A stretch of 64,000 nt of DNA, taken from the NCBI GenBank assembly GCA_903916735.1, contig CAIWXX010000165.1:18671-82670 (forward strand). Reading direction: 5' to 3'. Source of the DNA: an uncultured Acidobacteriota bacterium (GTDB taxonomy: Bacteria; Acidobacteriota; CAIWXX01). Positions 35,882 to 44,246 of this stretch are shown here, piece by piece. Below the pieces are notes generated by a model that saw nothing but the letters and a program-made list of their open reading frames with translations, was not told where the DNA came from and did not search any database. Each line of letters starts with the position of its first letter. The stretch's first letter is position 1. Position numbers and translations under genes: made by a program.

Positions 35882-36211
35882 AACACAAGAAGTATCATAT
35901 CATGAGTCACCGCTTAGATTGAAATTTTGGGAAGCACCGAGAATATTCTTTTAGCTAACTTCTTCCTTGGCAGGCGAGAAACGCTCCCGAAATCCGCGGA
36001 TAAGGAATGGCGGCAAGCCATCAGATAGTCTCGATAGACCCGGCATGACGGCTCGGCAGGAGTCTCGCCCTCCCAAACCATCGATCAGGGGAAAGCTTGA
36101 TATACGGAGGGGAGGGATCGGCATCCTCGCGAGCCGTGCCGCAGAGGCTCCGAAGCCATTTTGTCGCAATAGGCGTTTGCTTACTCGCGGATAGGGGCGC
36201 TCTTGCTGCTA
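35882..36211. other. Intergenic stretch without a recognisable gene
   Basis: Between tRNA-Gln and the tRNA-Gly promoter. No start with a ribosome-binding site opens a convincing frame. The section around 36000-36080 is GC-rich with short inverted repeats (for example ACGGCTCG near 36048 with CGAGCCGT near 36130) and has the feel of a dispersed intergenic repeat, but only one copy is in this window. Confidence 0.4.
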
Positions 36212-36240
36212 TTGACAGCCTCCTTGCCCTTTGCTAAAGT
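36212..36240 (+). promoter_or_regulatory. Promoter of the tRNA-Gly/tRNA-Cys unit
   Basis: TTGACA at 36212-36217, a 17-base spacer and TAAAGT at 36235-36240; the first tRNA begins 14 bases later. The -35 is exact and spacing is optimal. Placement makes this one of the best-supported promoters in the window. Confidence 0.75.
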
Positions 36241-36253
36241 CGGGAATAGCTGA

Positions 36254-36328
<75 letters not shown>

Positions 36329-36340
36329 TTTTCTTTTTCC

Positions 36341-36416
<76 letters not shown>

Positions 36417-36660
36417 GAAAACGGTTTTCGAGTTGCTTCCGTTTCTGCTGGGGAAAATGAAAAGAGCGGAACCTGATCGTGGGCTCGTTTCGCTCTCTAT
36501 CAAAGAGTCATTCGCACACCCGACGAAGGACAGAAATAATGAGCAGATCCATTCGAAATCCATGAGTGTGAGCTGAGTTCCTTAATAAGCCGCCAGGGCC
36601 TGCGAGCATAAGGAAGCCATCGGAGGGAGACGGCCTAAAATCCAGCCGGCGGCATGATTC

Positions 36661-36695
36661 ACCGCCGGTTGGGGAATTGTAGCCGGCGGTTTTTT
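36661..36695 (+). terminator. Terminator downstream of the tRNA-Gly/tRNA-Cys unit
   Basis: ACCGCCGG (36661-36668) pairs with CCGGCGGT (36683-36690) and is followed by TTTTT. A second, overlapping GC-rich hairpin uses CCAGCCGGCGG at about 36642 with CCGCCGGTTGG. It faces the convergent outer-membrane gene, whose stop codon lies in the T-run. The 245 bases between the tRNAs and this site show nothing I can name. Confidence 0.6.
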
Positions 36696-37365
36696 AATAC
36701 CAGAAGCTGACGCCAAAATTTGTTTGCAATCCACTCAGGTCGAAAGGTTCGAATGCCGGATCGAAATCGCTGGAAAGATTGCCATGAGCTCGTATGTATT
36801 TAATCTCGGCATCGATCGTCGCTCTCCCAACCGGAACCTGTACACCTGCTTTTACGTGATAGCCCGGGCTTGCCGCTTCAGAGTAAAAAACGCCGGAAAT
36901 CAGTCTCGGGTTTGTCGCTCTATCAACTACAAAATCGCCATTCTCTTCATATTGCCAAAAATAGGCTCCCATACCGGCGCCGACATAGGGAAGGATCGGC
37001 CGTTCCCGACCGAGAGGATATATTTTGATGGAGCCTTCAAACGGCACGATTCTGAGTTTCAATGTCTGGCGGATCGGCTGATCATCGGAGAACTGGAATT
37101 CCCGATCTTCCGTTTGGACTTCCTTCTCATAGTAGCCGGTCCCGACTTCAAAGTTGACGTAATTGCCAAGGAAAAAATCCGTTTCGGCCATGAAGCTGAA
37201 CTGGTTGAAATCGGATTTCTTTAGTGTGAAGTTTTGAATGTTCTGAGCCCACAAATCGCTGTCAGCGCGGGGCATGAAATAGCCGATCTTGAATGAAACG
37301 CTTCCGGCGTGAGAAAATGCTGCCAATGAGAGACCGAACCCCAGAATGATAAAAGCCTTTTTCAT
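36694..37365 (-). CDS. Outer-membrane beta-barrel protein
   Basis: 223 residues from ATG 37365, with AGGAGGT 5 bases upstream; an earlier in-frame ATG (37419) lacks such a site. A cleaved signal peptide is clear (MKKAFIILGFGLSLAAFSHA). The mature part alternates polar and aromatic residues in repeated strands (VSFKIGYFMPRADSD, LPYVGAGMGAYFWQYE, ATIDAEIKYIRAHG) and ends GVSFWY, an aromatic C-terminus as expected for BAM substrates. Resembles OmpW/OmpA-like small barrels in size. Transport role unknown. Confidence 0.8.
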   Translation of the reverse strand: MKKAFIILGFGLSLAAFSHAGSVSFKIGYFMPRADSDLWAQNIQNFTLKKSDFNQFSFMAETDFFLGNYVNFEVGTGYYEKEVQTEDREFQFSDDQPIRQTLKLRIVPFEGSIKIYPLGRERPILPYVGAGMGAYFWQYEENGDFVVDRATNPRLISGVFYSEAASPGYHVKAGVQVPVGRATIDAEIKYIRAHGNLSSDFDPAFEPFDLSGLQTNFGVSFWY

Positions 37366-37633
37366 AACCAACCTCCTTTCCATATTTAAGCAAACTGCAT
37401 GCCATGATTTAACTGGCACTTTTTCGGCCGTGTCTGTACATTGCTGAGGTCATGTGTCCGTCACGAGCGACATATTGCAGGAATCTCCCTTTCGGGATTT
37501 TGGGGACATTGCCCACTATAAATGACGCCAGCAGCCAGCAGCGCTCTGCTGAACCTTCTCCAGTCTAATGATGATTCATCATGTCCATTTTACATTCTTG
37601 CGTCCTACCGATGAGATATGTCACATTGCGGCT

Positions 37634-37924
37634 ATGACAGTGTGTTATCGCTGTGGCAAAGAAGTGGCCATCGAAGGAAAGGTGCCGCGAGAAGGCTACT
37701 GTCCGCATTGTCATAGCCCACTCCATTGCTGCCGCAACTGCCGATTCTATTCCCCGACTTCTCATAACCAGTGTTCCGATCCGTCGGCGGATTGGGTCAG
37801 AGACAAGGGAAAAGCAAATTTCTGCGAATATTTTACCTATCGGGATCAAGTGGCTGGCAAACCCTTATCGGCATCAGCCAATGCACGAACTGCCTTCGAC
37901 AACCTCTTTGGCAAGAAGACATAG
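37634..37924 (+). CDS. Small cysteine-rich zinc-ribbon protein
   Basis: 96 residues from ATG 37634; an upstream ATG at 37568 adds 22 unrelated residues and neither start has a strong ribosome-binding site. Two CxxC pairs (CYRCGKEV and CPHCHSPL), then HCCRNCRFYSP, C in NQCSDP and FCEYF give up to nine cysteines, enough for two zinc sites. The pattern CYRCGK...HCCRNCRFY...FCEYF is a conserved small protein of unknown function that I recall from Deltaproteobacteria and relatives. No partner gene is adjacent. The 268-base gap upstream holds small hairpins (for example CAGCAG/CTGCTG near 37543) but no gene. Confidence 0.75.
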   Translation: MTVCYRCGKEVAIEGKVPREGYCPHCHSPLHCCRNCRFYSPTSHNQCSDPSADWVRDKGKANFCEYFTYRDQVAGKPLSASANARTAFDNLFGKKT

Positions 37925-38187
37925 AGGTGGCATCTCATCCAGCGAGATGTTGTAAACAACCGGCATTTTCTATGCTGCATCTAGAGGAGAACCCAGATGT
38001 TCAGACGCTCTGAGTTCCTTCGCCATTTTTCACCATAGTGTGTTGTCCTGCTGAGTCTTCTCTGGGATGCTCCTCACACACACCGCCGCAATTCCAATAA
38101 AGAACCTCATCAAACACGCCGCCGATAAGGATTTACCCACATCAATAGTTGCAGATCATTTGCAAAGGCCATAGACGGGCAGTGCCT

Positions 38188-39171
38188 TTATTCCGCGATC
38201 GTGGATGGAGGCGGGAGCGCCGGGCGACATCGTGCCAGTCCCGACGGGTGACTCGCAAACCACGCGAACGCATCTGCTCGATCTTGCTCCAACTGCAAGC
38301 GCAATGAAGCAACGGATTCGAAATTGATTTCGTCCCGTTTCTTTGCGAGAAAAAAAACCTCAAGTCTTTTACCATAGAGATCGCCGTTGAATCCCAGCAA
38401 ATGGCTTTCGATTGTCAGCATATTGCCTTCACCGAAAGTCGGCCGAAAGCCAATATTGGTCATTGCAGACCAAATTGCACTTCCATCGAAGCAGAGAGTC
38501 AGATACACACCAGGTGGTGGTATGATTTCCTGTTCAGCAGCAATATTGGCTGTTGGAAACCCAAGTCCTGTTCCCCGGCGATCACCGAGGACGACTTCGC
38601 CTTCGACGGCATAAGGACGTCCTAGCAACTCCTCGGCTTCCGCCAGATCCGAGCGAGAGAGACAGGTACGGATCCATGTGGAGCTGACGACATGACCTCG
38701 ATGGCGAAAAGGCGGAACACCGATGACGCTGAAACCGTGCATATCTCCGAGCTCTTTGAGAGTGTCAGCGTTTCCTTTTCGATCGTGACCAAAATTAAAT
38801 AATGTCCCAACCACAACACCGGCTGCCTTAAGTCGTTTCAGAAGAATCTCCTCCATGAACTGCCTCGGGGAAAGCATTGAGAACTGGTGAGTGAAAGGAA
38901 ACAAAAGGACATCTGAAAACCCCCAATCCTTCAGAATCCGAAGTTTCTGTTCTCGCGATTGAAGGAGACGGAGGGAGCCATCTCCCTTCAGTACTTTTGT
39001 CGGATGAGGATCAAATGTGAAGACCAGAGTTGTCAGATTCTTCTGCGCGGTGAGATCCCTGGCACGAGCCAGAATCATAGCATGGCCGCAGTGGAGACCG
39101 TCAAAATTGCCGAGAGCGATGACAGAGCCGCAAGGAAGCTCGGGCGAGTCAAGGGTTCTGTGGATTCGCAT
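38188..39171 (-). CDS. ribF: Bifunctional riboflavin kinase/FMN adenylyltransferase
   Basis: Makes FMN and then FAD. About 327 residues from ATG 39171, which begins MRIHRTLDSPELP; the frame is open to 39234 but the extra residues are low-complexity. The N-terminal nucleotidyl-transfer domain has ALGNFDGLHCGHAMIL and VFTFDPHPTKVL; the C-terminal kinase domain has GDRRGTGLGFPTANIA and GVYLTLCFDG. It overlaps the end of the DUF4388 gene by 23 bases and has no ribosome-binding site, since the region encodes the proline-rich tail of that gene, so it is probably translated by coupling. Confidence 0.95.
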   Translation of the reverse strand: MRIHRTLDSPELPCGSVIALGNFDGLHCGHAMILARARDLTAQKNLTTLVFTFDPHPTKVLKGDGSLRLLQSREQKLRILKDWGFSDVLLFPFTHQFSMLSPRQFMEEILLKRLKAAGVVVGTLFNFGHDRKGNADTLKELGDMHGFSVIGVPPFRHRGHVVSSTWIRTCLSRSDLAEAEELLGRPYAVEGEVVLGDRRGTGLGFPTANIAAEQEIIPPPGVYLTLCFDGSAIWSAMTNIGFRPTFGEGNMLTIESHLLGFNGDLYGKRLEVFFLAKKRDEINFESVASLRLQLEQDRADAFAWFASHPSGLARCRPALPPPSTIAE

Positions 39172-40429
39172 TCGGTGCTGTTGCAGATGCGGGAGGAGGA
39201 GGAGGCGGTGGAGTTGGAGGCGCCGGAAGTTCAATTCTAATGATGAGGGGATTCTTCACGCCGAGCTCTCTCAGAGCCAGGCCGCCATCCCGCACCTCAA
39301 GATCGTATTTCTGCATTCCATTATCGATGATTTCTTCAGGAAAGATCAGATCCACCTCCTGCAAAGACACCAGGCTCGTCGGATAGCTGTGCGAGTGTAA
39401 GTAATATACCCTGATTTTCTGGGCAATTTTTTTCATTTCAACAAATCTGGCGGCGCGTTGAGCGTCGGTGCGGTTCAATATTGGAGGATGAATTTTGTAG
39501 AAAATGGCGAAGGGTCTCATAATTCCGACCGCCAAAGAGACGATCGATATCCCCACGAAAATCCAGGTGAGCGTTGGCCGGAAATCCCACCTCCCGCCAG
39601 TCGGCACCAGAACAAGGCCTCTGCCAATATCAGCAGCGGGCTTCTTCACCTTAAGCTTCCCGATATCGATGATCAGGTTGCGGCTCAGAAGATCGTAGAG
39701 GGCTCGACAAGTTTCGAATTCTGTGAGTCGGCAGCAGTCGATGATAGCCTGGACATTGTGGGTGCCATTGAGGAGTTGGAGAACAAAGTTTTCATTGGAA
39801 GAGAGTTTGATCTTGCTTGAGTCCTCGCCGGAGGTGGCGAGCCCAAGCAAATCAATTGGCTCAGAACCTTCGACGATGTATTCATTCGGCTTCACCGTCG
39901 GCTTAAAGATCAGATTGAAGCTCGGGATTTTCTTGACGATGATCGGCCATTCATCCAGCATCCTCATCCCCTCCATCAGGACATTCTCGATCTGGATGGG
40001 ATTGATGAATTCCTTGTCATAATCCAGGTTTTCGCTCTGTGCGAATTCATATTCTCCGTCAGTCCATCGAAAGAGACGGAAAATGATCTGGAGGATCTGT
40101 GTTTGTAGGGATTCTTTGAGGGCTTCTGTGGTGATGAAATTCGAATGAGTCAGAATGTAGCCCATCTTCTGCATGGTTTCCGCTTGAATGACGAGGGCTT
40201 TCTCCAGTTGCTCTGCGGTGATCAAGCCTTTCTTGACGAGCACCTGGCCCAGGTGATCATCGATGCGTTTGGGCAGAGAATCGGCTGAGACAATCGTGCC
40301 ATTGATCACTGAAACCGTGACGGTGGCGTCTTGGGATTTGAGCGTTAAAATCCCAGTTTTCCGCTGAAAACTGATGAGCTGGAAAATATCCGCAAGGCTG
40401 AAATCACGAAGAGTGCCGGCAAGTGCCAC
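39149..40429 (-). CDS. DUF4388 (PatA-N-like) membrane protein with proline-rich tail
   Basis: 426 residues. The N-terminal DUF4388 domain opens MALAGTLRDFSLADIFQLIS and RKTGILTLKSQ, as in PatA-type regulators. A second part (about 55-200) holds LGQVLVKKGLITAEQLEKAL, resembling the MshEN-like helical module seen in secretion ATPases. One membrane helix lies at about 283-305. The C-terminus is a proline run (PPTPPPPPPP) ending NPQNP. It sits between the TPR gene and ribF. Such proteins are linked to surface-motility or polarity regulators in other bacteria; here that is inference only. Confidence 0.75.
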   Translation of the reverse strand: MALAGTLRDFSLADIFQLISFQRKTGILTLKSQDATVTVSVINGTIVSADSLPKRIDDHLGQVLVKKGLITAEQLEKALVIQAETMQKMGYILTHSNFITTEALKESLQTQILQIIFRLFRWTDGEYEFAQSENLDYDKEFINPIQIENVLMEGMRMLDEWPIIVKKIPSFNLIFKPTVKPNEYIVEGSEPIDLLGLATSGEDSSKIKLSSNENFVLQLLNGTHNVQAIIDCCRLTEFETCRALYDLLSRNLIIDIGKLKVKKPAADIGRGLVLVPTGGRWDFRPTLTWIFVGISIVSLAVGIMRPFAIFYKIHPPILNRTDAQRAARFVEMKKIAQKIRVYYLHSHSYPTSLVSLQEVDLIFPEEIIDNGMQKYDLEVRDGGLALRELGVKNPLIIRIELPAPPTPPPPPPPASATAPNANPQNP

Positions 40430-40435
40430 GTGTGC

Positions 40436-42409
40436 CTACCATTCCGAAGGATCGTTGAATCGAGACGGGTGAAAGATGTTACGAAGATTATGGGAGAAAT
40501 AATAGATTAAAATCAAGGCGATCAGAAGCGCCGATGCGAATCGACTGCAGTACATTCCGAAGGGGCCGGATCTTTCGAAGAAGAGTCCTTGGCAGTAAAA
40601 CGGGGAGAGCAGGAGTAGCCAGCTCGTCATCGTAAAAAACCCGCGAACAGGCCGCTCGCCCATGACTTGCTCGGCGCCCGGGAGAATTAGCGATCCCCAG
40701 AAAAGCCACCGAGCCGTCGATGCGTTGAATTGTTGGATCTGGTTGAACTTCCGAATTCGTGCATCTTCCGATATCCCATCCTTGACGAGGAAGATGTGGG
40801 CACATTGCGAACAGTACCGATCGCCGCCGACTCCTCGCTGGCAACGCCGGCAATAGGGACGCCCGCATTTCACACAGCTCAACGCGCAATCTTTTCGTTT
40901 TGCAAAAAAATAGAAACAACCTCCGGCAAGGAAGACAGCGAGGAGGGGATAATAAAGAGATTTGATCGAATCACGAAATTCCCGCCGGACCATGAGCTCA
41001 TGCCAATACCCTGGATCTTGCTCCAGTCCCTTGGAGATTTTTCCCGAGATCATGCGATGCCAGATCTTGGCAGCGGAGATATCATCGTCGATCACCTTGA
41101 TCTCATCGTTGGACAGGTAATGTTCGACGGCACCCGAATCGATCTCCCTCGCCTGGCGCATATACGTTTCAGCTTTGCTAAAATCGAATCTCTCCGAATA
41201 GGCCGCCTTGATGTTGAAGTTGATGAGCGCAGATTGTGAATCGATATCGATGGCACTCATGTAGTTTTTGATGGCGTTTTCGTAATCATGGAGATGAAAA
41301 AAGATATTGCCGATATTGACATAGGCCATCTGATAGGAAGGGGCTTTGTCGATCACTTTCCTGTATATCGCCAGAGCCTCCTCATATCGCCCGCTGTGTA
41401 GATACTGGTTTCCAAGTGCAAATTCAACATCGACATCATCCGGATGTGCAGACGAATAGAAAACAAGTGAATCAATGAGCGATTTGGTATTTCCTGAGTC
41501 CCGGCATGAGACGAGGATCTGGATGGCCGGATCCCGATAGGCAGCATAGCAAATGCGATAAATCGGCATCATCAATGGAATCAGGATGGCAAGAAGGAGC
41601 ATCGCCAGGAGCAGCACTCGTTCCTTCAAGGAATAGTAGAGACACAGGATGGCTGAGAGATAGCAGACAGCCCACCAGGCGCCGAAGAAAAGCAGAAATG
41701 GAAGACCGAGAACCACCACATAGAGGAGTCTAGTTGACGATTCTTTGTCTCGGGCATTCGAGTGAAATTCCTGGACATCATGGTAGAGGAGTGGGCTGTA
41801 CTTGTGAAGCAAAGCCAGCGTACAAAGGCCGAATGCCAGACAGAGAGAGATCACGAGCATGAGGCTCAGGTTTGCCAACAGAGCGAAGGCGTCCCAAAAA
41901 GTTGCGATGTAATATCGAATGGCGAGAAAATTGTAACGAATGAATGTCACTACGGCCAGCTTGTCGGATCTGATGGTGGCCCATGCCAATGCCGCATAGG
42001 CTTCGCTCTGGGATCTGTCAAGAACGATGGCTGAGCTGAATAGAACTTTCGCTTTCGCCAGGTCGCCACGCTGCATGTAGAGATATCCCTCATAGATCAT
42101 CGCCTGAGCGATTTCGACGCCCCTCTGAACCTGGGCTTGCTTTTGAAGCGCAACGAGTTCAGAAAACTCGGCTGCTGCTTCATCCGGAAGTCCATTGGCG
42201 AGATAATTTCTGTAACGGAACCACTTGTCAGCGAAATCCTCTTCAATTTGTTTCGTTTGAATGGCGGCCGGATTAACCCGGATGATATTGACATGGGAGA
42301 AGTCTCTGTTCTCTTCCTTCTCCTGTGCCACAGCATTGATCAGGAAGGCGGTCGATGCGAGCAGGAAAACTCCCGCCGTAATTATCAGAAGAGGAAAACG
42401 TCTCATCAT
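40436..42409 (-). CDS. Polytopic TPR membrane protein with a zinc-finger motif
   Basis: 657 residues. A signal-anchor helix at the N-terminus, a first TPR block (about 60-150), a membrane block (about 165-290), then further TPR repeats (about 320-425) with ALGNQYLHSGRYEEALAIYR and AYVNIGNIFFHLHDYENAIK, another helix near 500, a cysteine cluster CVKCGRPYCRRC...CSQC (about 515-540, B-box-like) and two more helices before the end. No enzymatic motif. It overlaps the DUF1844 gene by 4 bases and precedes DUF4388 by 6. Likely a scaffold in the inner membrane; the partner is unknown. Confidence 0.7.
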   Translation of the reverse strand: MMRRFPLLIITAGVFLLASTAFLINAVAQEKEENRDFSHVNIIRVNPAAIQTKQIEEDFADKWFRYRNYLANGLPDEAAAEFSELVALQKQAQVQRGVEIAQAMIYEGYLYMQRGDLAKAKVLFSSAIVLDRSQSEAYAALAWATIRSDKLAVVTFIRYNFLAIRYYIATFWDAFALLANLSLMLVISLCLAFGLCTLALLHKYSPLLYHDVQEFHSNARDKESSTRLLYVVVLGLPFLLFFGAWWAVCYLSAILCLYYSLKERVLLLAMLLLAILIPLMMPIYRICYAAYRDPAIQILVSCRDSGNTKSLIDSLVFYSSAHPDDVDVEFALGNQYLHSGRYEEALAIYRKVIDKAPSYQMAYVNIGNIFFHLHDYENAIKNYMSAIDIDSQSALINFNIKAAYSERFDFSKAETYMRQAREIDSGAVEHYLSNDEIKVIDDDISAAKIWHRMISGKISKGLEQDPGYWHELMVRREFRDSIKSLYYPLLAVFLAGGCFYFFAKRKDCALSCVKCGRPYCRRCQRGVGGDRYCSQCAHIFLVKDGISEDARIRKFNQIQQFNASTARWLFWGSLILPGAEQVMGERPVRGFFTMTSWLLLLSPFYCQGLFFERSGPFGMYCSRFASALLIALILIYYFSHNLRNIFHPSRFNDPSEW

Positions 42410-42801
42410 GTGACCAGCCCGTGTGTGCCTTTGGAGACATCCACAAATGCCATTCGCAGCTCGTAAAGAAAATCCGTCAGGATTTTATCTTCGGTTGCAG
42501 AGAGGTTATTTCGAGTTTTTTCCTTGAGGACATTGAGCATATCAATCGAGTAGCCGGTGCTGTGCAAATCAATGTTGGGAATTTGCGTCGAGGTTTCACC
42601 GCCTTTGCCTTCCAGCAATCCCATCGCTTGAATTGCCTGATGGCAAAAGGCGCGAAAAAGCTGGGCAAAATTGGCATTGAATTCCTGCTTTTCAGACGTC
42701 ATATGCTGGTTGCGCTCAGTCGGCTTGTGTTCTTCCGGCTGTTCGCCTTCAGAGGCGAAGGGCCTTTTGCCTGTTATCTTGAATTTCGATTCCTTATCCA
42801 T
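42406..42801 (-). CDS. DUF1844-family small protein
   Basis: 131 residues from ATG 42801 (MDKESKFKITGKRPFASEGE). The C-terminal half matches DUF1844: QAIQAMGLLEGKG, DMLNVLKEKTRNNLSATEDK and LYELRMAFVDV. Soluble, no signal peptide. Family function unknown, though it is widespread in Acidobacteria, Deltaproteobacteria and Planctomycetes. First gene of the DUF1844-TPR-DUF4388-ribF operon, ATGA overlap with the TPR gene. No clear ribosome-binding site at the chosen start. Confidence 0.8.
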   Translation of the reverse strand: MDKESKFKITGKRPFASEGEQPEEHKPTERNQHMTSEKQEFNANFAQLFRAFCHQAIQAMGLLEGKGGETSTQIPNIDLHSTGYSIDMLNVLKEKTRNNLSATEDKILTDFLYELRMAFVDVSKGTHGLVT

Positions 42802-43257
42802 TGGAAATGCATCGAACTGCCAATTTATGGCAAGACTATAACATGGCCCTGTTCGGTATTGCAAGTTGGTAGAGAAAGATGTTTACCTGAAGAAAATTCT
42901 ATTCGATGACCTGTGTGATGATCGCGTCCTGCAAGTTGAAGGTGATCGCAATACAACCATCGATGATATGCAGCTGATTTCAATTCAGCCGAGGATTCTG
43001 AGGATTTGCCGATTCCAAAATGATAAGAAAGCGATTGGGCGGGAGGAGGGATCTTTCTCCCGCCGTGGGATCGGGCACCGTTTGGAGCCCAGCCTGCTTA
43101 ATATCCCCCATCTGTTGCCAGATGAATAAGGACACTCTCCCACCGACCCATTCCGTGGCCGATCTGCCCGCAATTTCCGCTCTTGCTGAAACTCCACAGG
43201 CTGAGCTATAAATACAAAGCGATAATTACTGCATGCATTATTGAAAGCAGGTTCCAC
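42802..43257. other. 456-base intergenic region
   Basis: Divergent spacer between the DUF1844 operon and the epimerase gene. It holds a perfect 8-base hairpin, GGCGGGAG (43038-43045) with CTCCCGCC (43057-43064), and the epimerase promoter near its end. Open frames here (for example 42866-43129 on plus) lack a ribosome-binding site or family likeness. I see no RNA gene I can name. Confidence 0.4.
43183..43212 (+). promoter_or_regulatory. Candidate promoter for the epimerase/GT-C pair
   Basis: TTGCTG at 43183-43188, 18-base spacer, TATAAA at 43207-43212, about 45 bases before the epimerase ATG. The -10 is near consensus; the -35 is weak. Confidence 0.4.
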
Positions 43258-44226
43258 ATGAATCAAAAAGCGCTCGTCACGGGAGTTCCCGGGTGGTTGG
43301 GTACGCGACTTGTCGAACGGCTGGTGCAACAAGGCCGGTCAGTGACCTGTTTCGTTCATCCCCTGGTTGATCCATCTCCGTTGCCATCCGGTGTGACAGT
43401 GGCCCATGGTGATGTCCGCGATCAAAAAGCCGTTTCCGATGCCGCAGCTGGGGTCACAACCATCTTCCATCTCGCAGCCGTCATCCATCCAAAGTGGACT
43501 CGTGATTTTGATCAAATCAATGCCATCGGCACCAGGAATGTGCTAGAAGCTGCTGCGACGGCGGGCGTCAAGCGTGTGATCTTTGCGAGCAGCAACGCCG
43601 TGCAAGGAAGTCTTCGCTCGGGGTTGATGGATGAGACCGGGCAATGCCATCCGGAAAGCGCCTATGGACGAAGCAAGATGATAGCTGAGCAAATCATCAA
43701 AGAATTCGATCAAAAAATTTCCGTCGCGATCATCAGATCCCCCATGTTTTATGGTCCCGGGCAGCCGGCCAGAATGACCCGTCTCATGCGGATGATACGG
43801 AATGGGCGAGTGCCTCTCTTCGGCTCGGGAGATAATCTTCGCAGCATGAGCTACATCGAGAATCTGGTTGACGCCATGCTCCTCGCTGAGCAGAGTCCAA
43901 AGGCTGCAGGGGAGGTCTATTGGATCTCTGACGAACAGCCCTATACAACAATTGAATTCATGCAAGCAATCGCCGGTGCTCTCGGCGTGCCATTGAAGCT
44001 CATCAGGCTTCCCGGCCTTATGGCACGAGGCAGCGAACTTGCCGACAAAGTCCTCGAAATGTGTGGTTACCACTCTGAGAATATTCATGTTGTGGGCGAA
44101 TCCACAAAATGGATTGCATGCTCGATCAATAAGGCGAAAAAGGAACTGGGATACTCACCAACAATCTCGCTCCAACAAGGCCTGCAGAATGCTGTTGCAT
44201 GGTGCCGCGAACGGCATCTGCTTTGA
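43258..44226 (+). CDS. NAD(P)-dependent extended-SDR epimerase/dehydratase
   Basis: 322 residues from ATG 43258 (AGG 7 bases upstream). The Rossmann loop TGVPGWLGTRL (GxxGxxG), DVRD acidic turn, HLAAVIHPKWTRD and the catalytic YGRSK (Tyr, Lys) show an extended short-chain dehydrogenase acting on a nucleotide sugar or similar. The final part binds substrate (IRSPMFYGPGQPARMTRL). Substrate cannot be read. Its stop overlaps a possible start of the following membrane-protein gene (TGATG), so the two probably work on the same glycan. Confidence 0.85.
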   Translation: MNQKALVTGVPGWLGTRLVERLVQQGRSVTCFVHPLVDPSPLPSGVTVAHGDVRDQKAVSDAAAGVTTIFHLAAVIHPKWTRDFDQINAIGTRNVLEAAATAGVKRVIFASSNAVQGSLRSGLMDETGQCHPESAYGRSKMIAEQIIKEFDQKISVAIIRSPMFYGPGQPARMTRLMRMIRNGRVPLFGSGDNLRSMSYIENLVDAMLLAEQSPKAAGEVYWISDEQPYTTIEFMQAIAGALGVPLKLIRLPGLMARGSELADKVLEMCGYHSENIHVVGESTKWIACSINKAKKELGYSPTISLQQGLQNAVAWCRERHLL

Positions 44227-44246
44227 TGGAGGAAGCCGGGGACTAT

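Noticed and set aside
38067..38174. 35-codon plus-strand frame (starts MLLTHTAAIPIKNLIKHAAD) upstream of the ribF stop
   Set aside because: It resembles a short histone-like or antitoxin peptide only by eye. No ribosome-binding site and no neighbour that would make it a toxin-antitoxin pair.
42866..43129. 87-codon plus-strand frame between the DUF1844 operon and the epimerase
   Set aside because: No good start site and no family likeness; composition looks like intergenic sequence.
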